Assembly: GCF_039697315.1 (NCBI RefSeq)
Contig: NZ_CP155619.1
Coordinates: 3,782,001 to 3,846,000, forward strand
Source: Pseudomonas abietaniphila
Lineage (GTDB): Bacteria; Pseudomonadota; Gammaproteobacteria; Pseudomonadales; Pseudomonadaceae
Reading direction: 5' to 3'
DNA: 64,000 bases
Part shown: one piece after another, positions 17,063-27,233 of the stretch
How the letters are laid out: each line of letters opens with the position of its first letter
How positions within the stretch are numbered: position 1 is the stretch's first letter
Position numbers and translations under genes: made by a program
The notes under the pieces: model-generated
Told to the model about the DNA's origin: nothing
Database searches by the model: none
Seen by the model: only the letters and a program-made list of their open reading frames with translations

Positions 17063-18025
17063 ATGGACTTCAAAGACTATTACAAGATTCTTGGCGTAGA
17101 GCCGACGGCGGACGAGAAGACGATCAAGACCGCCTATCGCAAACTCGCGCGCAAGTATCACCCCGACGTCAGCAAAGAAGCGGGCGCGGAAGACAAATTC
17201 AAAGAGGCGTCCGAGGCCTATGAAGCGCTGAGCGATCCCGAGAAGCGCGCCGAGTACGACGACATCCGCAAATACGGCCAGCAAGGCCGTTTCCAGCCGC
17301 CTCCGGGTTGGCAAGGGCGTGGTGGCGCGGGCGCAGGTCCGGGATTTGGTGGCGGCGGCGGTTTCGAAGGCGGGGACTTCTCCGACTTCTTCAGCTCAAT
17401 CTTCGGTAATCGTGGCGGCCAGCAAGGCGGTCGACCGCGCAGCGCGGGTCGTCGAGGACAAGACGTGGAAATGGAACTGGCGATTTTCCTTGAGGAAACC
17501 CTCTCGACCGAATCCAAGAAGATCAGCTTCAAGGTGCCGCAACACAGCGCCAATGGTCAGCGGATGGCCGACATCACGAAAACCTTGAACGTGAAGATTC
17601 CGGCGGGCGTTACTGACGGTGAGCGCATTCGTCTCAAAGGTCAGGGCGCTCCGGGCGTGGCCGGGGGTGAAAACGGTGATCTGTTCTTGACCATTCGTCT
17701 GGCGCCTCACCCCAAGTTCGACGTTGAGGGCCACGATCTGATCATCACCGTGCCGCTGGCACCCTGGGAAGCCGCATTGGGCACCAAGGTCGCCGTACCG
17801 ACGCTAACCGGCAAGATCAACCTGACCATTCGTCCGGACAGCCAGAGCGGTCAGCGATTGCGGGTCAAAGGTAATGGTCTGTTAAACAAGCAGGGCGAGC
17901 GTGGTGATCTGTATGCGCAGTTGAAGATCGTCATGCCCAAGTCCACCGATGACGCCACCAAGGCGCTGTGGGAGAAGCTGGCTGAAAAGGCCGCGTTCGA
18001 CCCGAGGGCCCAATGGAGTAGCTGA
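17063..18025 (+). CDS. cbpA: DnaJ-like co-chaperone / curved DNA-binding protein CbpA
   Basis: A 320-residue type II J-protein. The N-terminal J domain has its HPD motif at residues 33-35, followed by a Gly/Phe-rich linker (about 75-130) and two beta-barrel C-terminal domains beginning near [17 protein letters not shown]. The CxxCxGxG zinc finger of DnaJ is absent, as in CbpA. It stimulates DnaK and also binds curved DNA in E. coli. The next gene, for its modulator CbpM, starts two bases after the stop. The 298-base gap upstream, shared with yegD, holds the promoters; nothing else is visible there. Confidence 0.95.
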   Translation: MDFKDYYKILGVEPTADEKTIKTAYRKLARKYHPDVSKEAGAEDKFKEASEAYEALSDPEKRAEYDDIRKYGQQGRFQPPPGWQGRGGAGAGPGFGGGGGFEGGDFSDFFSSIFGNRGGQQGGRPRSAGRRGQDVEMELAIFLEETLSTESKKISFKVPQHSANGQRMADITKTLNVKIPAGVTDGERIRLKGQGAPGVAGGENGDLFLTIRLAPHPKFDVEGHDLIITVPLAPWEAALGTKVAVPTLTGKINLTIRPDSQSGQRLRVKGNGLLNKQGERGDLYAQLKIVMPKSTDDATKALWEKLAEKAAFDPRAQWSS

Positions 18026-18027
18026 TC

Positions 18028-18327
18028 ATGAGCAATACCCTGGTCGTAGACATGCAGGAATTCTGTCAGGTGGTCGGCATGCCGGTCGCCTATGTCATAG
18101 AGATCGTCGAGCACGGCATCGTCGAACCCCAGGGGCAGAGGCCGGACGAGTGGCTGTTCGACACGTCTTCGTTGTCGGTGGCCAAGCGTGCGGCCAAATT
18201 GCATCACGATCTTGCAATGGAGTGGGACGGCGTCGCCCTGGCGCTGAACCTGCTGGACGAGCTTGAGCAGGTGCGGGCTGAGAACCGCATGCTCAAGCAG
18301 CGGTTGGGTCGGTTTCTACACGACTGA
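18028..18327 (+). CDS. cbpM: chaperone modulator CbpM
   Basis: A 99-residue protein with a MerR-like N-terminal part (EFCQVVGMPVAYVIEIVEHG, then IVEP) and a C-terminal coiled helix (ELEQVRAENRMLKQRLGRF). CbpM binds the J domain of CbpA and inhibits both its DNA binding and co-chaperone activity. The two-base spacing to cbpA fixes it in the same operon. Confidence 0.92.
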   Translation: MSNTLVVDMQEFCQVVGMPVAYVIEIVEHGIVEPQGQRPDEWLFDTSSLSVAKRAAKLHHDLAMEWDGVALALNLLDELEQVRAENRMLKQRLGRFLHD

Positions 18328-18345
18328 GCGGTGGGTGCAATCTGG

Positions 18346-18380
18346 CTTCTGCCCGGAGGGCGTAGGAGTCCGGCCAGAAT
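18346..18380. repeat. short relative of the 2348 hairpin
   Basis: CTTCTGCCCGGAGGGCGTAG is shared with 2347-2366, but the right arm here (TCCGGCCAGAATC) lacks the inner half, so the stem is about 9 of 10 pairs. It lies between convergent cbpM and the kinase gene and may serve as a terminator. Confidence 0.6.
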
Positions 18381-18404
18381 CAACAGCCGCAGCGGCGGTG
18401 ATCC

Positions 18405-19538
18405 TCAGCCTTTCTTCGGCAACACCACGGTAAACGTGGTCCCGTCGCCGAAATTCGACGTCACGGTGATGCTCCCTTTGTGCGCATTGACCACTTCTTT
18501 GACGATGAACAACCCCAACCCCAGGCTGGTTGACGGGTTGTGCGTGCCGGCTTCTTCATTGAGCGAGCGCACCAGCGGGTCGAAGATGCTGCCTATCGCT
18601 TCCTCAGCAATGGGCTCGCCGTTGTTATGCACTGACAGGCTGACATGGCTCTCGCTGCCCACCAGCGAAACACTGATCTTGTGCGTCGCGGCACCGTGTT
18701 GCAGGGCGTTGCCGATCAGGTTCTGCAGCATCTGATCGATTCGCGAACGGTCCCATTCGCCCTGTGTGTCACCGGTCGTGGTGAATTTCGGATCGCAATC
18801 CGGGTGCCCGGCGATGGCTCCATCGATGGCATCACGGCAAGCGACGGTCATTTCCATGGGTTTACGCTCGATGGGCAGCGTCACGCCCAGACGGCTGCGC
18901 ACGAACTCCAGCAGGTCGCTCACCATGGTCGCCATGTGTTTGGTGCTGCTTTTGATGCGCTTGATATACGCCATTTCGGCGTCGCCCAGCCCGGCTTTGC
19001 GCATCAGCACTTCGGACGACATGCTGATAGCCTGCAGCGGCGCACGCAGGTCATGGCCCAGGATGGCGAGGAAGATATCCCGCGAGCGCGTGACGCGTTC
19101 GGCGTACGCGGCGGTGGATTCGGCCAGAGCTTCGTCGATGGCTTCGTTGAAGCGAATCATGTCGGTAAAGTGGGCGATCTCCGGGGAAGTCAGGCTTTCG
19201 GCCCAAAACCGGATGACCGTTGCGCGCAAATGACGAAACTCAGAGGTCATCTGCACCAGGTCGAACCCCACGGTGTGTCTCAGCTCGCCATGGCTGGCGG
19301 CGGCCTGGTCCAGCGTTGGCGTCTTGCCCACGTCCTCGCCCTGCGCCTTGGCGATCTGCTCCGCTTTGGTCTGAGCCGTGTTCATGTCCCGCGCGGCCGC
19401 CAGCAGAATCGCCTTCGCGTGATCGCGCAGCTCGAGGCTGTTCATCGACTCCGCGGCCGGGGTCAGCGTCGCGGCGAACTTCTCCCATTCATCGACGATG
19501 CGGTCCACGTTCTGCGCGATGAAGTCGGAAAGACGCAT
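18405..19538 (-). CDS. sensor histidine kinase with RsbRD-like N-terminal domain
   Basis: A 377-residue soluble kinase. The first 150 or so residues (LSDFIAQNVDRIVDEWEKFA) look like the all-helical RsbRD-type globin-like sensor domain. The phosphoacceptor box is ILGHDLRAPLQAIS (histidine near residue 158), the N box is NLIGNALQHG and the glycine box GLGLFIVKEVVNAHKG. There is no membrane segment and no receiver domain, and no response regulator gene is next to it, so it is an orphan. Its signal is unknown. Confidence 0.85.
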   Translation of the reverse strand: MRLSDFIAQNVDRIVDEWEKFAATLTPAAESMNSLELRDHAKAILLAAARDMNTAQTKAEQIAKAQGEDVGKTPTLDQAAASHGELRHTVGFDLVQMTSEFRHLRATVIRFWAESLTSPEIAHFTDMIRFNEAIDEALAESTAAYAERVTRSRDIFLAILGHDLRAPLQAISMSSEVLMRKAGLGDAEMAYIKRIKSSTKHMATMVSDLLEFVRSRLGVTLPIERKPMEMTVACRDAIDGAIAGHPDCDPKFTTTGDTQGEWDRSRIDQMLQNLIGNALQHGAATHKISVSLVGSESHVSLSVHNNGEPIAEEAIGSIFDPLVRSLNEEAGTHNPSTSLGLGLFIVKEVVNAHKGSITVTSNFGDGTTFTVVLPKKG

Positions 19539-19643
19539 GGGTTACTACCTTGCTGGCATGGCGCTGAATGAAGTGGGGCCATCTTAGCGCCATGTCGTGA
19601 CGGGAAGAACAAGGAATTTGAGCACTCAAATTGGCAGTCCAAC

Positions 19644-19735
19644 CTGTAGGAGCGAATTCATTCGCGAGAGGCCGGCAAAGTCGATACTTATTTATCGGCT
19701 GTACCCTTGCATCGCGAATGAATTCGCTCCCACAG
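19644..19735. repeat. REPIN downstream of ureC
   Basis: CTGTAGGAGCGAATTCATTC at the left and its reverse-complement copy (19710-19735) flank about 43 bases. It sits just after the ureC stop and before the kinase start, and could protect or terminate the urea operon transcript. Confidence 0.85.
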
Positions 19736-19754
19736 AAGCCCGCGCTATTACCCG

Positions 19755-21455
19755 CTAGAACAGGAAATACCGCTGCGCCATCGGCAGCACTTCCGCCGGT
19801 TCACACCACAGCAACACGCCGTCGGCCTTGACCTGATAGGTCTGCGGGTCGACGTCGATGTGGGGCAAGTAGTCGTTGTGGATCAGGTCTGCCTTGGTCA
19901 CGCTGCGGCAGCCTTTCACGACACCGATCTGTTTCTTCAGGCCCAGTTGCTCGGGAACGCCGGCGTCCATCGCGGCCTGGCTGATGAAGGTGATGCTGCT
20001 GGCGTGCAGCGAGCTGCCGTAGCTGGCGAACATCGGGCGGTAATGCACGGGCTGCGGGGTGGGGATCGAGGCGTTCGCGTCGCCCATCAGGCTTGCTGCG
20101 ATGGAGCCGCCTTTGAGGATCAGCGTCGGTTTCACCCCGAAAAACGCCGGGCGCCACAGCACCAGGTCCGCCCATTTACCGATTTCGACCGACCCGACTT
20201 CGTGGCTGATGCCGTGGGTGATCGCCGGGTTGATGGTGTACTTGGCGATGTAGCGCTTGGCGCGGAAGTTGTCGTTGCCTTCGCCATCGCCCGGCAATGG
20301 ACCGCGCTGGCGCTTCATTTTGTCGGCGGTCTGCCAGGTGCGCATGATCACTTCGCCCACGCGGCCCATGGCCTGGCTGTCGGAGCTGAGCATGGAGAAC
20401 GCGCCGAGGTCATGAAGGATGTCTTCCGCGGCGATGGTTTCGCGCCGGATACGGCTTTCGGCGAACGCGACGTCTTCGGCGATGCTCGGGTCCAGGTGAT
20501 GGCAGACCATCAACATGTCCAGGTGCTCGTCGATCGTGTTGCGGGTGAACGGCCGGGTCGGGTTGGTCGAGCTCGGCAGCACGTTGGGGAAGCCGCAGGC
20601 CTTGATGATGTCCGGCGCATGGCCACCACCGGCACCTTCAGTGTGATAGGTGTGGATGGTGCGATTCTTGAACGCGCCCAGCGTGGTTTCGACGAAGCCG
20701 GACTCGTTCAGCGTGTCGGTGTGGATCGCCACCTGAACGTCGTATTGATCGGCCACGCTCAGGCAGTTGTCGATGGCGGCGGGCGTGGTGCCCCAGTCTT
20801 CGTGAAGCTTCAGGCCAATGGCGCCGGCGTTGACTTGCTCGATCAGCGGTTCAGGCAGGCTGACGTTGCCTTTACCGGTGAAACCGATGTTCATGGGGAA
20901 CGCTTCGGCCGCCTGCAGCATGCGCTTCATGTGCCAGGGGCCGGGGGTGACGGTCGTTGCGTTAGTGCCGGTCGCCGGGCCTGTACCGCCGCCGATCATG
21001 GTGGTGACGCCGCTCATCAGGGCTTCTTCGATCTGCTGCGGGCAGATGAAGTGAATGTGCGTGTCGACGCCGCCTGCGGTGAGGATCATGCCTTCACCAG
21101 CGATGATTTCAGTGGCAGCGCCGATGGCAATGGTCACGTTTGGCTGGATGTCCGGGTTGCCGGCTTTGCCAATCGCGGCAATACGACCGTCCTTGATGCC
21201 GACGTCGGCCTTGACGATCCCCCAGTGATCGACGATCAATGCGTTGGTGATCAGCGTGTCGACGACGTCCGCTGCCAGCAACTGGCCCTGGCCCATGCCG
21301 TCACGAATGACCTTACCGCCACCGAACTTCACTTCTTCGCCGTAGGTGGTGAAGTCTTTTTCGACCTCGATCCACAACTCGGTGTCCGCCAGGCGCACAC
21401 GGTCGCCGACGGTGGGGCCGAACATGTCGGCGTAGGCTTGTCTGGAAATTTTCAT
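19755..21455 (-). CDS. ureC: urease subunit alpha UreC
   Basis: The 566-residue catalytic subunit hydrolyses urea to ammonia and carbamate at a di-nickel centre. The HIHFICPQQ ligands lie near residue 134, the lysine to be carbamylated is in GLKLHEDWG (near 215), and the mobile flap contains MVCHHLDP. The start at 21455 gives exactly the usual length; the frame's earlier start was not used. It is the last gene of the long urea operon, 149 bases after ureB across a palindromic repeat. Confidence 0.98.
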   Translation of the reverse strand: MKISRQAYADMFGPTVGDRVRLADTELWIEVEKDFTTYGEEVKFGGGKVIRDGMGQGQLLAADVVDTLITNALIVDHWGIVKADVGIKDGRIAAIGKAGNPDIQPNVTIAIGAATEIIAGEGMILTAGGVDTHIHFICPQQIEEALMSGVTTMIGGGTGPATGTNATTVTPGPWHMKRMLQAAEAFPMNIGFTGKGNVSLPEPLIEQVNAGAIGLKLHEDWGTTPAAIDNCLSVADQYDVQVAIHTDTLNESGFVETTLGAFKNRTIHTYHTEGAGGGHAPDIIKACGFPNVLPSSTNPTRPFTRNTIDEHLDMLMVCHHLDPSIAEDVAFAESRIRRETIAAEDILHDLGAFSMLSSDSQAMGRVGEVIMRTWQTADKMKRQRGPLPGDGEGNDNFRAKRYIAKYTINPAITHGISHEVGSVEIGKWADLVLWRPAFFGVKPTLILKGGSIAASLMGDANASIPTPQPVHYRPMFASYGSSLHASSITFISQAAMDAGVPEQLGLKKQIGVVKGCRSVTKADLIHNDYLPHIDVDPQTYQVKADGVLLWCEPAEVLPMAQRYFLF

Positions 21456-21474
21456 GTGTTCGCCTTGATTCAAT

Positions 21475-21580
21475 GATCGTTCCCACGCTCTGCGTGGGAA
21501 CGCATCTGTTGACGCTCTGCGTCGCAAAACGGACGCCGAGCGTCCAGTCTGGCGTTACCACGCGGAGCGTGGGAACGATC
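21475..21580. repeat. GATCGTTCCCACGC palindromic element between ureB and ureC
   Basis: GATCGTTCCCACGCTCTGCG (21475-21494) has its reverse complement at the right end (CGCGGAGCGTGGGAACGATC, 21561-21580). Between them lie GACGCTCTGCGTC and GGACGCC, again inverted. It is a family distinct from the REPs, with the same layout at 25175-25280. Confidence 0.85.
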
Positions 21581-21604
21581 AATACGTTTTCGAAAGGGGG
21601 CCGA

Positions 21605-22470
<866 letters not shown>

Positions 22471-22488
22471 TCAGGGCACACAGGGTTG

Positions 22489-23037
22489 CTAGGCGTTTTT
22501 TGTTGCGGGTGCCTGAGACGGCGGCGCCGAGGCACCCGGTGTCAGGTCCAGCTGCATGAATGTCAGGTCCAGCCAGCGGCCGAACTTGGTGCCGACCTGC
22601 GGCATCTGTCCGGTGGTGATGAAACCCTGCCTTTCATGCAGGTGGATCGACGCAGCGTTTCCGCTTTCGATGGCGGCGACCATCATGTGCTTGTCGCAGG
22701 CCCTGGCGCGTTCGATCAACGCCTTCATCAGCAATGGACCCAAGCCGTTGCCGCGCTGGTCGGCACGCACGTAAACCGAGTGCTCGACGGTGTGGCGAAA
22801 ACCTTCGAACGGGCGCCAGTCACCGAACGAGGAGTAGCCCAGCACCTGATGGGTGTCATCCACGACCACCAGAATCGGGTACGCCTGCGTCTGGCGCGCG
22901 GCGAACCAGGCTTCGCGGTTGGCCAGGTCCACGGGTTGCTCGTTCCAGATCGCAGTGGTGTTGAGGACGGCGTCGTTGTAGATGTCCAGCACGGCAGGCA
23001 TGTCAGTCAGCAGTGCGTCACGAATCGTATACGTCAT
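22489..23037 (-). CDS. phosphinothricin/methionine sulfoximine-type N-acetyltransferase
   Basis: A 182-residue GNAT of the Pat/MddA type. The acetyl-CoA site is VRADQRGNGLGPLLMKALI, and the family signature NDAVLNTTAIWNEQP with FGDWRPFEGFRHTVEHSVY is plain. Such enzymes acetylate L-methionine sulfoximine and phosphinothricin, which are glutamine synthetase inhibitors; that makes its place in a nitrogen-acquisition operon sensible. It follows ureA by 28 bases and precedes the other GNAT by 45. Start chosen at MTYTIRDALL. Confidence 0.88.
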   Translation of the reverse strand: MTYTIRDALLTDMPAVLDIYNDAVLNTTAIWNEQPVDLANREAWFAARQTQAYPILVVVDDTHQVLGYSSFGDWRPFEGFRHTVEHSVYVRADQRGNGLGPLLMKALIERARACDKHMMVAAIESGNAASIHLHERQGFITTGQMPQVGTKFGRWLDLTFMQLDLTPGASAPPSQAPATKNA

Positions 23038-23065
23038 GTTCGTTTTCACTTGTGCAAAGGGTGTT

Positions 23066-23368
23066 TCAGGCAATCGGCTGATGCACGGTCACCAGCTTGG
23101 TGCCATCCGGAAAGGTGGCCTCGACCTGGATTTCAGGGATCATTTCCGCAATGCCTTCCATCACTTGTTCGCGGGTCAACAGGGTGGTGCCGTAATGCAT
23201 CAGCTCAGCGACCGTCTGCCCATCGCGGGCGCCTTCCAGCAGCGCGGCCGAAATGAACGCCATCGCTTCCGGGTAATTGAGCTTGAGGCCCCGAGCCAAC
23301 CGCCGCTCGGCCACCAGGCCTGCAGTGAAGATCAGCATCTTGTCTTTTTCGCGTGGAGTCAGATCCAT
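23066..23368 (-). CDS. ureA: urease subunit gamma UreA
   Basis: The smallest urease subunit, 100 residues, with the invariant start [20 protein letters not shown] and the terminal VHQPI. The long upstream extension of the frame runs through a REPIN and is not coding. It follows ureD across the repeat element at 23414-23549. Confidence 0.97.
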   Translation of the reverse strand: MDLTPREKDKMLIFTAGLVAERRLARGLKLNYPEAMAFISAALLEGARDGQTVAELMHYGTTLLTREQVMEGIAEMIPEIQVEATFPDGTKLVTVHQPIA

Positions 23369-23413
23369 GTTTTTTTCCGTTTCAAAACCAAATAAATGAA
23401 AGCGCCGCGACCT

Positions 23414-23549
23414 CTGTAGGAGCGTGGCTTGTCCCGCGATCGGTTGCGAAGCAATCGTAATTCCTGCTGGCCGGGTATATCTGACACTCCGCGTGTCTGG
23501 GTTTGCTGCCGGTCCCCGGCAGATCGTGGGACAAGCCACACTCCTACAA
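23414..23549. repeat. REPIN between ureD and ureA
   Basis: CTGTAGGAGCGTGGCTTGTC at the left and a reverse-complement copy (GGGACAAGCCACACTCCTAC, 23528-23547) at the right, a REP subtype also found at 28871-29007. It lies inside the operon. Confidence 0.85.
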
Positions 23550-23563
23550 GGGAACGGTGTCGC

Positions 23564-24409
23564 TTATGTACTCCAAATCCTCGGCGCCACCGCGTCGCGG
23601 CCCAACAGGGCAGGGCGCAGCAGTTTCCATAATTCGATCAACCAGGCCCGTGCATGCAGGGCTTCATCGGCCAGGCAGCGGGCGATGATCAGCCCCGGGA
23701 CCTGGCTCAGGTCACCTCGCACCGGCGACTGTTCAGCCAGTGCGCGGCAGCGTTCCATCAATTCTGCGTCTATTTCCCCGGTGACGATCAGCGTCGCGAA
23801 CACCGGTCTGCCGCCCAAGCCGACGGGTGAATCCAGTAAACCGTCGTTCCCCGTGATGCGCTGACGTTCATGCCACAGCAGCTTGCCGTCACGGCGAATG
23901 TCCAGATGCGCCTGGAAATGGCCTTCATCGAAGCGCTCACCGCTGGCCGGGCGACCCAACGCCACCACATCCCAATAGAACAGGCGTGCATCGCCTTCAA
24001 GCTCGATGCGCGTCGTGAGCTCGGCCTTGGCCTGGCTGAACACAATCGTTTCCTGCGGCAGCCACTCCAGCGTTCCGCCAGCGGCGATTTTCAACTCAAG
24101 CTGCTGATACGCCGGGCCCGCCGCGCGATACCACTTGGCGGCGCCGGGGCTGGTCAGTTGCGCCCAGGCATCGGGGCCGACGCTGGCATGGATGTCCAGC
24201 CGATCACCCCCGGCGATGCCGCCCGGCGGGTGAACGATGATGTGCTGACAGACTTCGGGGCCTTCGGCGTACAGGTGTTTTTGCACCCGCAGCGGGCCTT
24301 TGTGGCGACGCTGAACAGGGCGCGTGCTGTCGCCGAAACGCCCATAGCCCAGCTCCAGCTCGGCATGCCAGCTGGGCGTGAACAGGGCGGTGTGGGCAGG
24401 AAGATTCAT
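23564..24409 (-). CDS. ureD: urease accessory protein UreD (UreH)
   Basis: A 281-residue accessory protein that binds apo-urease and recruits UreF and UreG for nickel insertion. Family motifs [14 protein letters not shown] ([18 protein letters not shown]), [10 protein letters not shown] and [11 protein letters not shown] are present. It follows urtE by 49 bases and is the first urease gene in the urea operon. Confidence 0.95.
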   Translation of the reverse strand: MNLPAHTALFTPSWHAELELGYGRFGDSTRPVQRRHKGPLRVQKHLYAEGPEVCQHIIVHPPGGIAGGDRLDIHASVGPDAWAQLTSPGAAKWYRAAGPAYQQLELKIAAGGTLEWLPQETIVFSQAKAELTTRIELEGDARLFYWDVVALGRPASGERFDEGHFQAHLDIRRDGKLLWHERQRITGNDGLLDSPVGLGGRPVFATLIVTGEIDAELMERCRALAEQSPVRGDLSQVPGLIIARCLADEALHARAWLIELWKLLRPALLGRDAVAPRIWST

Positions 24410-24458
24410 AGGGCTCGTTATCGTGTTTCGAAGGCGTCTACCTTAGCCGATCGGCGCG

Positions 24459-25157
24459 TCAAATGGTGACCAGACCACGCACGCCTTCGGCCTCCATCTG
24501 TTCGCCGCGACCTTGCTGAATGATTTCGCCACGGGACATGACGATGTACTGGTCCGCCAGCTCGGCGGCGAAGTCGTAGAACTGCTCCACCAAGAGAATG
24601 GCCATGTCGCCACGGGCGGCGAGTTTCTTGATCACCGCGCCGATCTCCTTGATCACCGATGGCTGGATGCCCTCGGTCGGTTCATCGAGGATCAGCAGCC
24701 GTGGGCGGCTCGCCAGGGCGCGACCAATCGCCAGCTGTTGCTGCTGACCACCGGACAGGTCACCGCCTCGACGTTGCTTCATCTGCAGCAGCACCGGGAA
24801 CAGCTCGTAAATGAACGCCGGTACTTCCTTGGCTTCGGACCCGGGGAAGCGAGACAGGCCCATCAGCAGGTTTTCTTCCACGGTCAGGCGCCCGAAAATC
24901 TCGCGGCCCTGAGGTACATAAGCGATGCCGGCGTGCACGCGCTGATGGGGCTTGAAGCCGGTGATCGGCTTGCCTTCCCACTGCACGACGCCTTCTTTGG
25001 CCGGCAGCAGGCCCATCAACACCTTGAGCAATGTGGTCTTGCCCACGCCGTTACGGCCCAACAGGCAGGTGACTTCGCCGACCTTCACGTCGAAGGACAG
25101 ACCGCGCAGGATGTGGCTGCCGCCGTAGTACTGATGAAGCTTTTCTACTTGCAACAT
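24459..25157 (-). CDS. urtE: urea ABC transporter ATP-binding protein UrtE
   Basis: A 232-residue LivF-like ATPase. Walker A is GRNGVGKTTLLKVLMG, the signature LSGGQQQQLAIGRAL and Walker B LLILDEPTEGIQPSV; the TEGIQPS wording is diagnostic for UrtE. With UrtD it powers uptake of urea through UrtBC. It is separated from urtD by a palindromic repeat. The longer in-frame start upstream lies in the repeat and was rejected. Confidence 0.95.
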   Translation of the reverse strand: MLQVEKLHQYYGGSHILRGLSFDVKVGEVTCLLGRNGVGKTTLLKVLMGLLPAKEGVVQWEGKPITGFKPHQRVHAGIAYVPQGREIFGRLTVEENLLMGLSRFPGSEAKEVPAFIYELFPVLLQMKQRRGGDLSGGQQQQLAIGRALASRPRLLILDEPTEGIQPSVIKEIGAVIKKLAARGDMAILLVEQFYDFAAELADQYIVMSRGEIIQQGRGEQMEAEGVRGLVTI

Positions 25158-25174
25158 GTTCGAACTCTCCCGGT

Positions 25175-25280
25175 GATCGTTCCCACGCTCCGCGTGGGAA
25201 TGCCGCGATGGACGCTCTGCGTCCGCTATGTGACGCACAGCGTCATGGGATGCATTCCCACGCAGAGCGTGGGAACGATC
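25175..25280. repeat. GATCGTTCCCACGC palindromic element between urtD and urtE
   Basis: GATCGTTCCCACGCTCCGCG at the left and CGCAGAGCGTGGGAACGATC at the right are near-perfect reverse complements, with GACGCTCTGCGTC and GACGCACAGCGTC inside. Same family as 21475-21580. Confidence 0.85.
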
Positions 25281-25290
25281 AAAGTCTGCA

Positions 25291-26157
25291 TCACCGCCCC
25301 AGATACACCTCGATCACTCGCTCATCCGCCTGCACTTGCTCAAGCGAGCCCTCGGCCAGCACGCTGCCTTGGTGCAGCACGGTGACGTGGTCGGCGATGG
25401 TGCCGACGAAGCCCATGTCGTGCTCAACCACCATCAGCGAGTGCTTGCCCGCGAGGCTCTTGAACAGCTCGGCGGTGAATTCGGTTTCGGCGTCGGTCAT
25501 GCCCGCGACAGGCTCATCGAGCAGCAGCAGTTGCGGGTCTTGAACCAGCAACATGCCGATCTCCAGAAACTGCTTCTGACCGTGGGACAGCAAACCGGCC
25601 GGACGCGACATCGACGACGTCAGGCGGATGGTTTCCAGCACCTCGTCGATGCGGTCGCGCTGCTCGCCGTTGAGCTTCGCCCGCAGGCTGGCCCACACCG
25701 ACTTGTCGGTCTTCTGCGCCAGCTCCAGGTTCTCGAACACGCTCAGGGCTTCGAACACCGTGGGCTTCTGAAACTTGCGGCCAATCCCGGCTTGAGCGAT
25801 CTGAACTTCGCTCATCTTGGTCAGGTCCAGGGTTTCGCCAAACCAGGCGGTGCCGTGGCTGGGACGAGTCTTGCCGGTGATGACGTCCATCAGCGTGGTC
25901 TTGCCCGCGCCATTGGGACCGATGATGCAGCGCAACTCACCCACGCCAATGTAGAGGTGCAGGTCATTGAGTGCCTTGAAGCCGTCGAAGCTCACGCTGA
26001 TGTGCTCAAGGCTCAGGATGGTGCCGTGCAGCGTGTTCAGGCCTTCGCCGACGACCTGCCCCAAGCCGATCGCGTCACGGCTGGTGCCGATGTCGCTGTT
26101 TGGGTGGGGAGTCGAGTCCAGCACAGGGTCGAAAGCGGGAGTCGGAGTGCTTTTCAT
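25291..26157 (-). CDS. urtD: urea ABC transporter ATP-binding protein UrtD
   Basis: A 288-residue LivG-like ATPase: Walker A GPNGAGKTTLMDVITG, signature LLSHGQKQFLEIGMLL and Walker B LLLLDEPVAGMTDAE. The N-terminal 30 residues are a variable leader. Its start overlaps the urtC stop by four bases (ATGA). Confidence 0.95.
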   Translation of the reverse strand: MKSTPTPAFDPVLDSTPHPNSDIGTSRDAIGLGQVVGEGLNTLHGTILSLEHISVSFDGFKALNDLHLYIGVGELRCIIGPNGAGKTTLMDVITGKTRPSHGTAWFGETLDLTKMSEVQIAQAGIGRKFQKPTVFEALSVFENLELAQKTDKSVWASLRAKLNGEQRDRIDEVLETIRLTSSMSRPAGLLSHGQKQFLEIGMLLVQDPQLLLLDEPVAGMTDAETEFTAELFKSLAGKHSLMVVEHDMGFVGTIADHVTVLHQGSVLAEGSLEQVQADERVIEVYLGR

Positions 26158-27233
26158 TGCTCGCCCCTTTTCTTGATCAGGCCAATCACGCCTTTGGGCA
26201 GGTACAGCGTCACCACAATGAACAGCGCGCCGAGGAAGAACAGCCAGTATTCAGGGAAGGCCACGGTGAACCAGCTCTTCATGCCGTTGACCAGACCGGC
26301 ACCGAGCAGCGGGCCGATCAACGTGCCGCGACCACCCAGCGCCACCCACACAGCGGCTTCGATGGAGTTGGTCGGCGACATTTCGCTTGGGTTGATGATC
26401 CCGACTTGTGGCACGTATAGCGCGCCTGCCAGGCCGCACAACACGGCGCTGAGCACCCAGACGAACAGCTTGAAACCGCGTGGATCGTAGCCGCAGAACA
26501 TCAGGCGGTTTTCCGCGTCACGCACGGCCGTCAGCACGCGGCCGAACTTACTGCGGGCCAGACGCCAACCCACGAACAGGCTGCCGACCAGCAACACGAC
26601 GGTCAGTAAAAACAACACGGCGCGGGTGCCTTGGGAGGTGATGCTGAACCCCAGGATGCTGCGGAAATTGGTGAAGCCGTTATTGCCGCCAAAGCCCGTC
26701 TCGTTGCGGAAGAACAGCAACATGCCGGCGAAGGTGAGCGCTTGGGTCATGATCGAGAAATACACGCCTTTGATCCGCGAGCGGAAGGCGAAGAAGCCGA
26801 ACACCAGCGCGAGCAAGCCCGGCGCCAACACCACCAGGCACATGGCCCAGAGGAAATGTTCGGTGCCGACCCAGTACCACGGCAGCTCGGTCCACGACAG
26901 GAAGGTCATGAAGGCGGGCAAGCTGTCGCCCGACGCCTCACGCATCAGGTACATGCCCATGGCATAACCGCCCAGCGCGAAGAACAGGCCGTGGCCCAGC
27001 GACAACAGGCCTGCGTATCCCCAGACCAGATCCAGCGCCAGCGCGACGATGGCGTAGCAGAGAATCTTGCCGACCAGCGTCAGGGTGTAGGCCGAGACCT
27101 GCAGGCTGTTGCTCTCGGGCAACAACGACATGAGCGGCAGGGCGATCAACACGGCGAGGATGACCACGCCCACCGAGATCGTGACTTTGGTGCCAGCGCG
27201 TTGCGCGGCGGTAACCATCAGTGGCTGATTCAT
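26154..27233 (-). CDS. urtC: urea ABC transporter permease UrtC
   Basis: A 359-residue LivM-like permease with about ten hydrophobic segments and the conserved WGYAGLLSLGHGLFFALGGY and GRGTLIGPLLGAGLVN motifs. It pairs with UrtB to form the urea channel. The start codon overlaps the urtB stop by one base. Confidence 0.95.
   Translation of the reverse strand: MNQPLMVTAAQRAGTKVTISVGVVILAVLIALPLMSLLPESNSLQVSAYTLTLVGKILCYAIVALALDLVWGYAGLLSLGHGLFFALGGYAMGMYLMREASGDSLPAFMTFLSWTELPWYWVGTEHFLWAMCLVVLAPGLLALVFGFFAFRSRIKGVYFSIMTQALTFAGMLLFFRNETGFGGNNGFTNFRSILGFSITSQGTRAVLFLLTVVLLVGSLFVGWRLARSKFGRVLTAVRDAENRLMFCGYDPRGFKLFVWVLSAVLCGLAGALYVPQVGIINPSEMSPTNSIEAAVWVALGGRGTLIGPLLGAGLVNGMKSWFTVAFPEYWLFFLGALFIVVTLYLPKGVIGLIKKRGEQ

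Noticed and set aside
19860..21476. 538-codon open frame opposite ureC
   Set aside because: It is antisense to a complete, well-conserved ureC; similar long antisense frames occur opposite urtA, purH, purD and accC owing to high GC at third positions.
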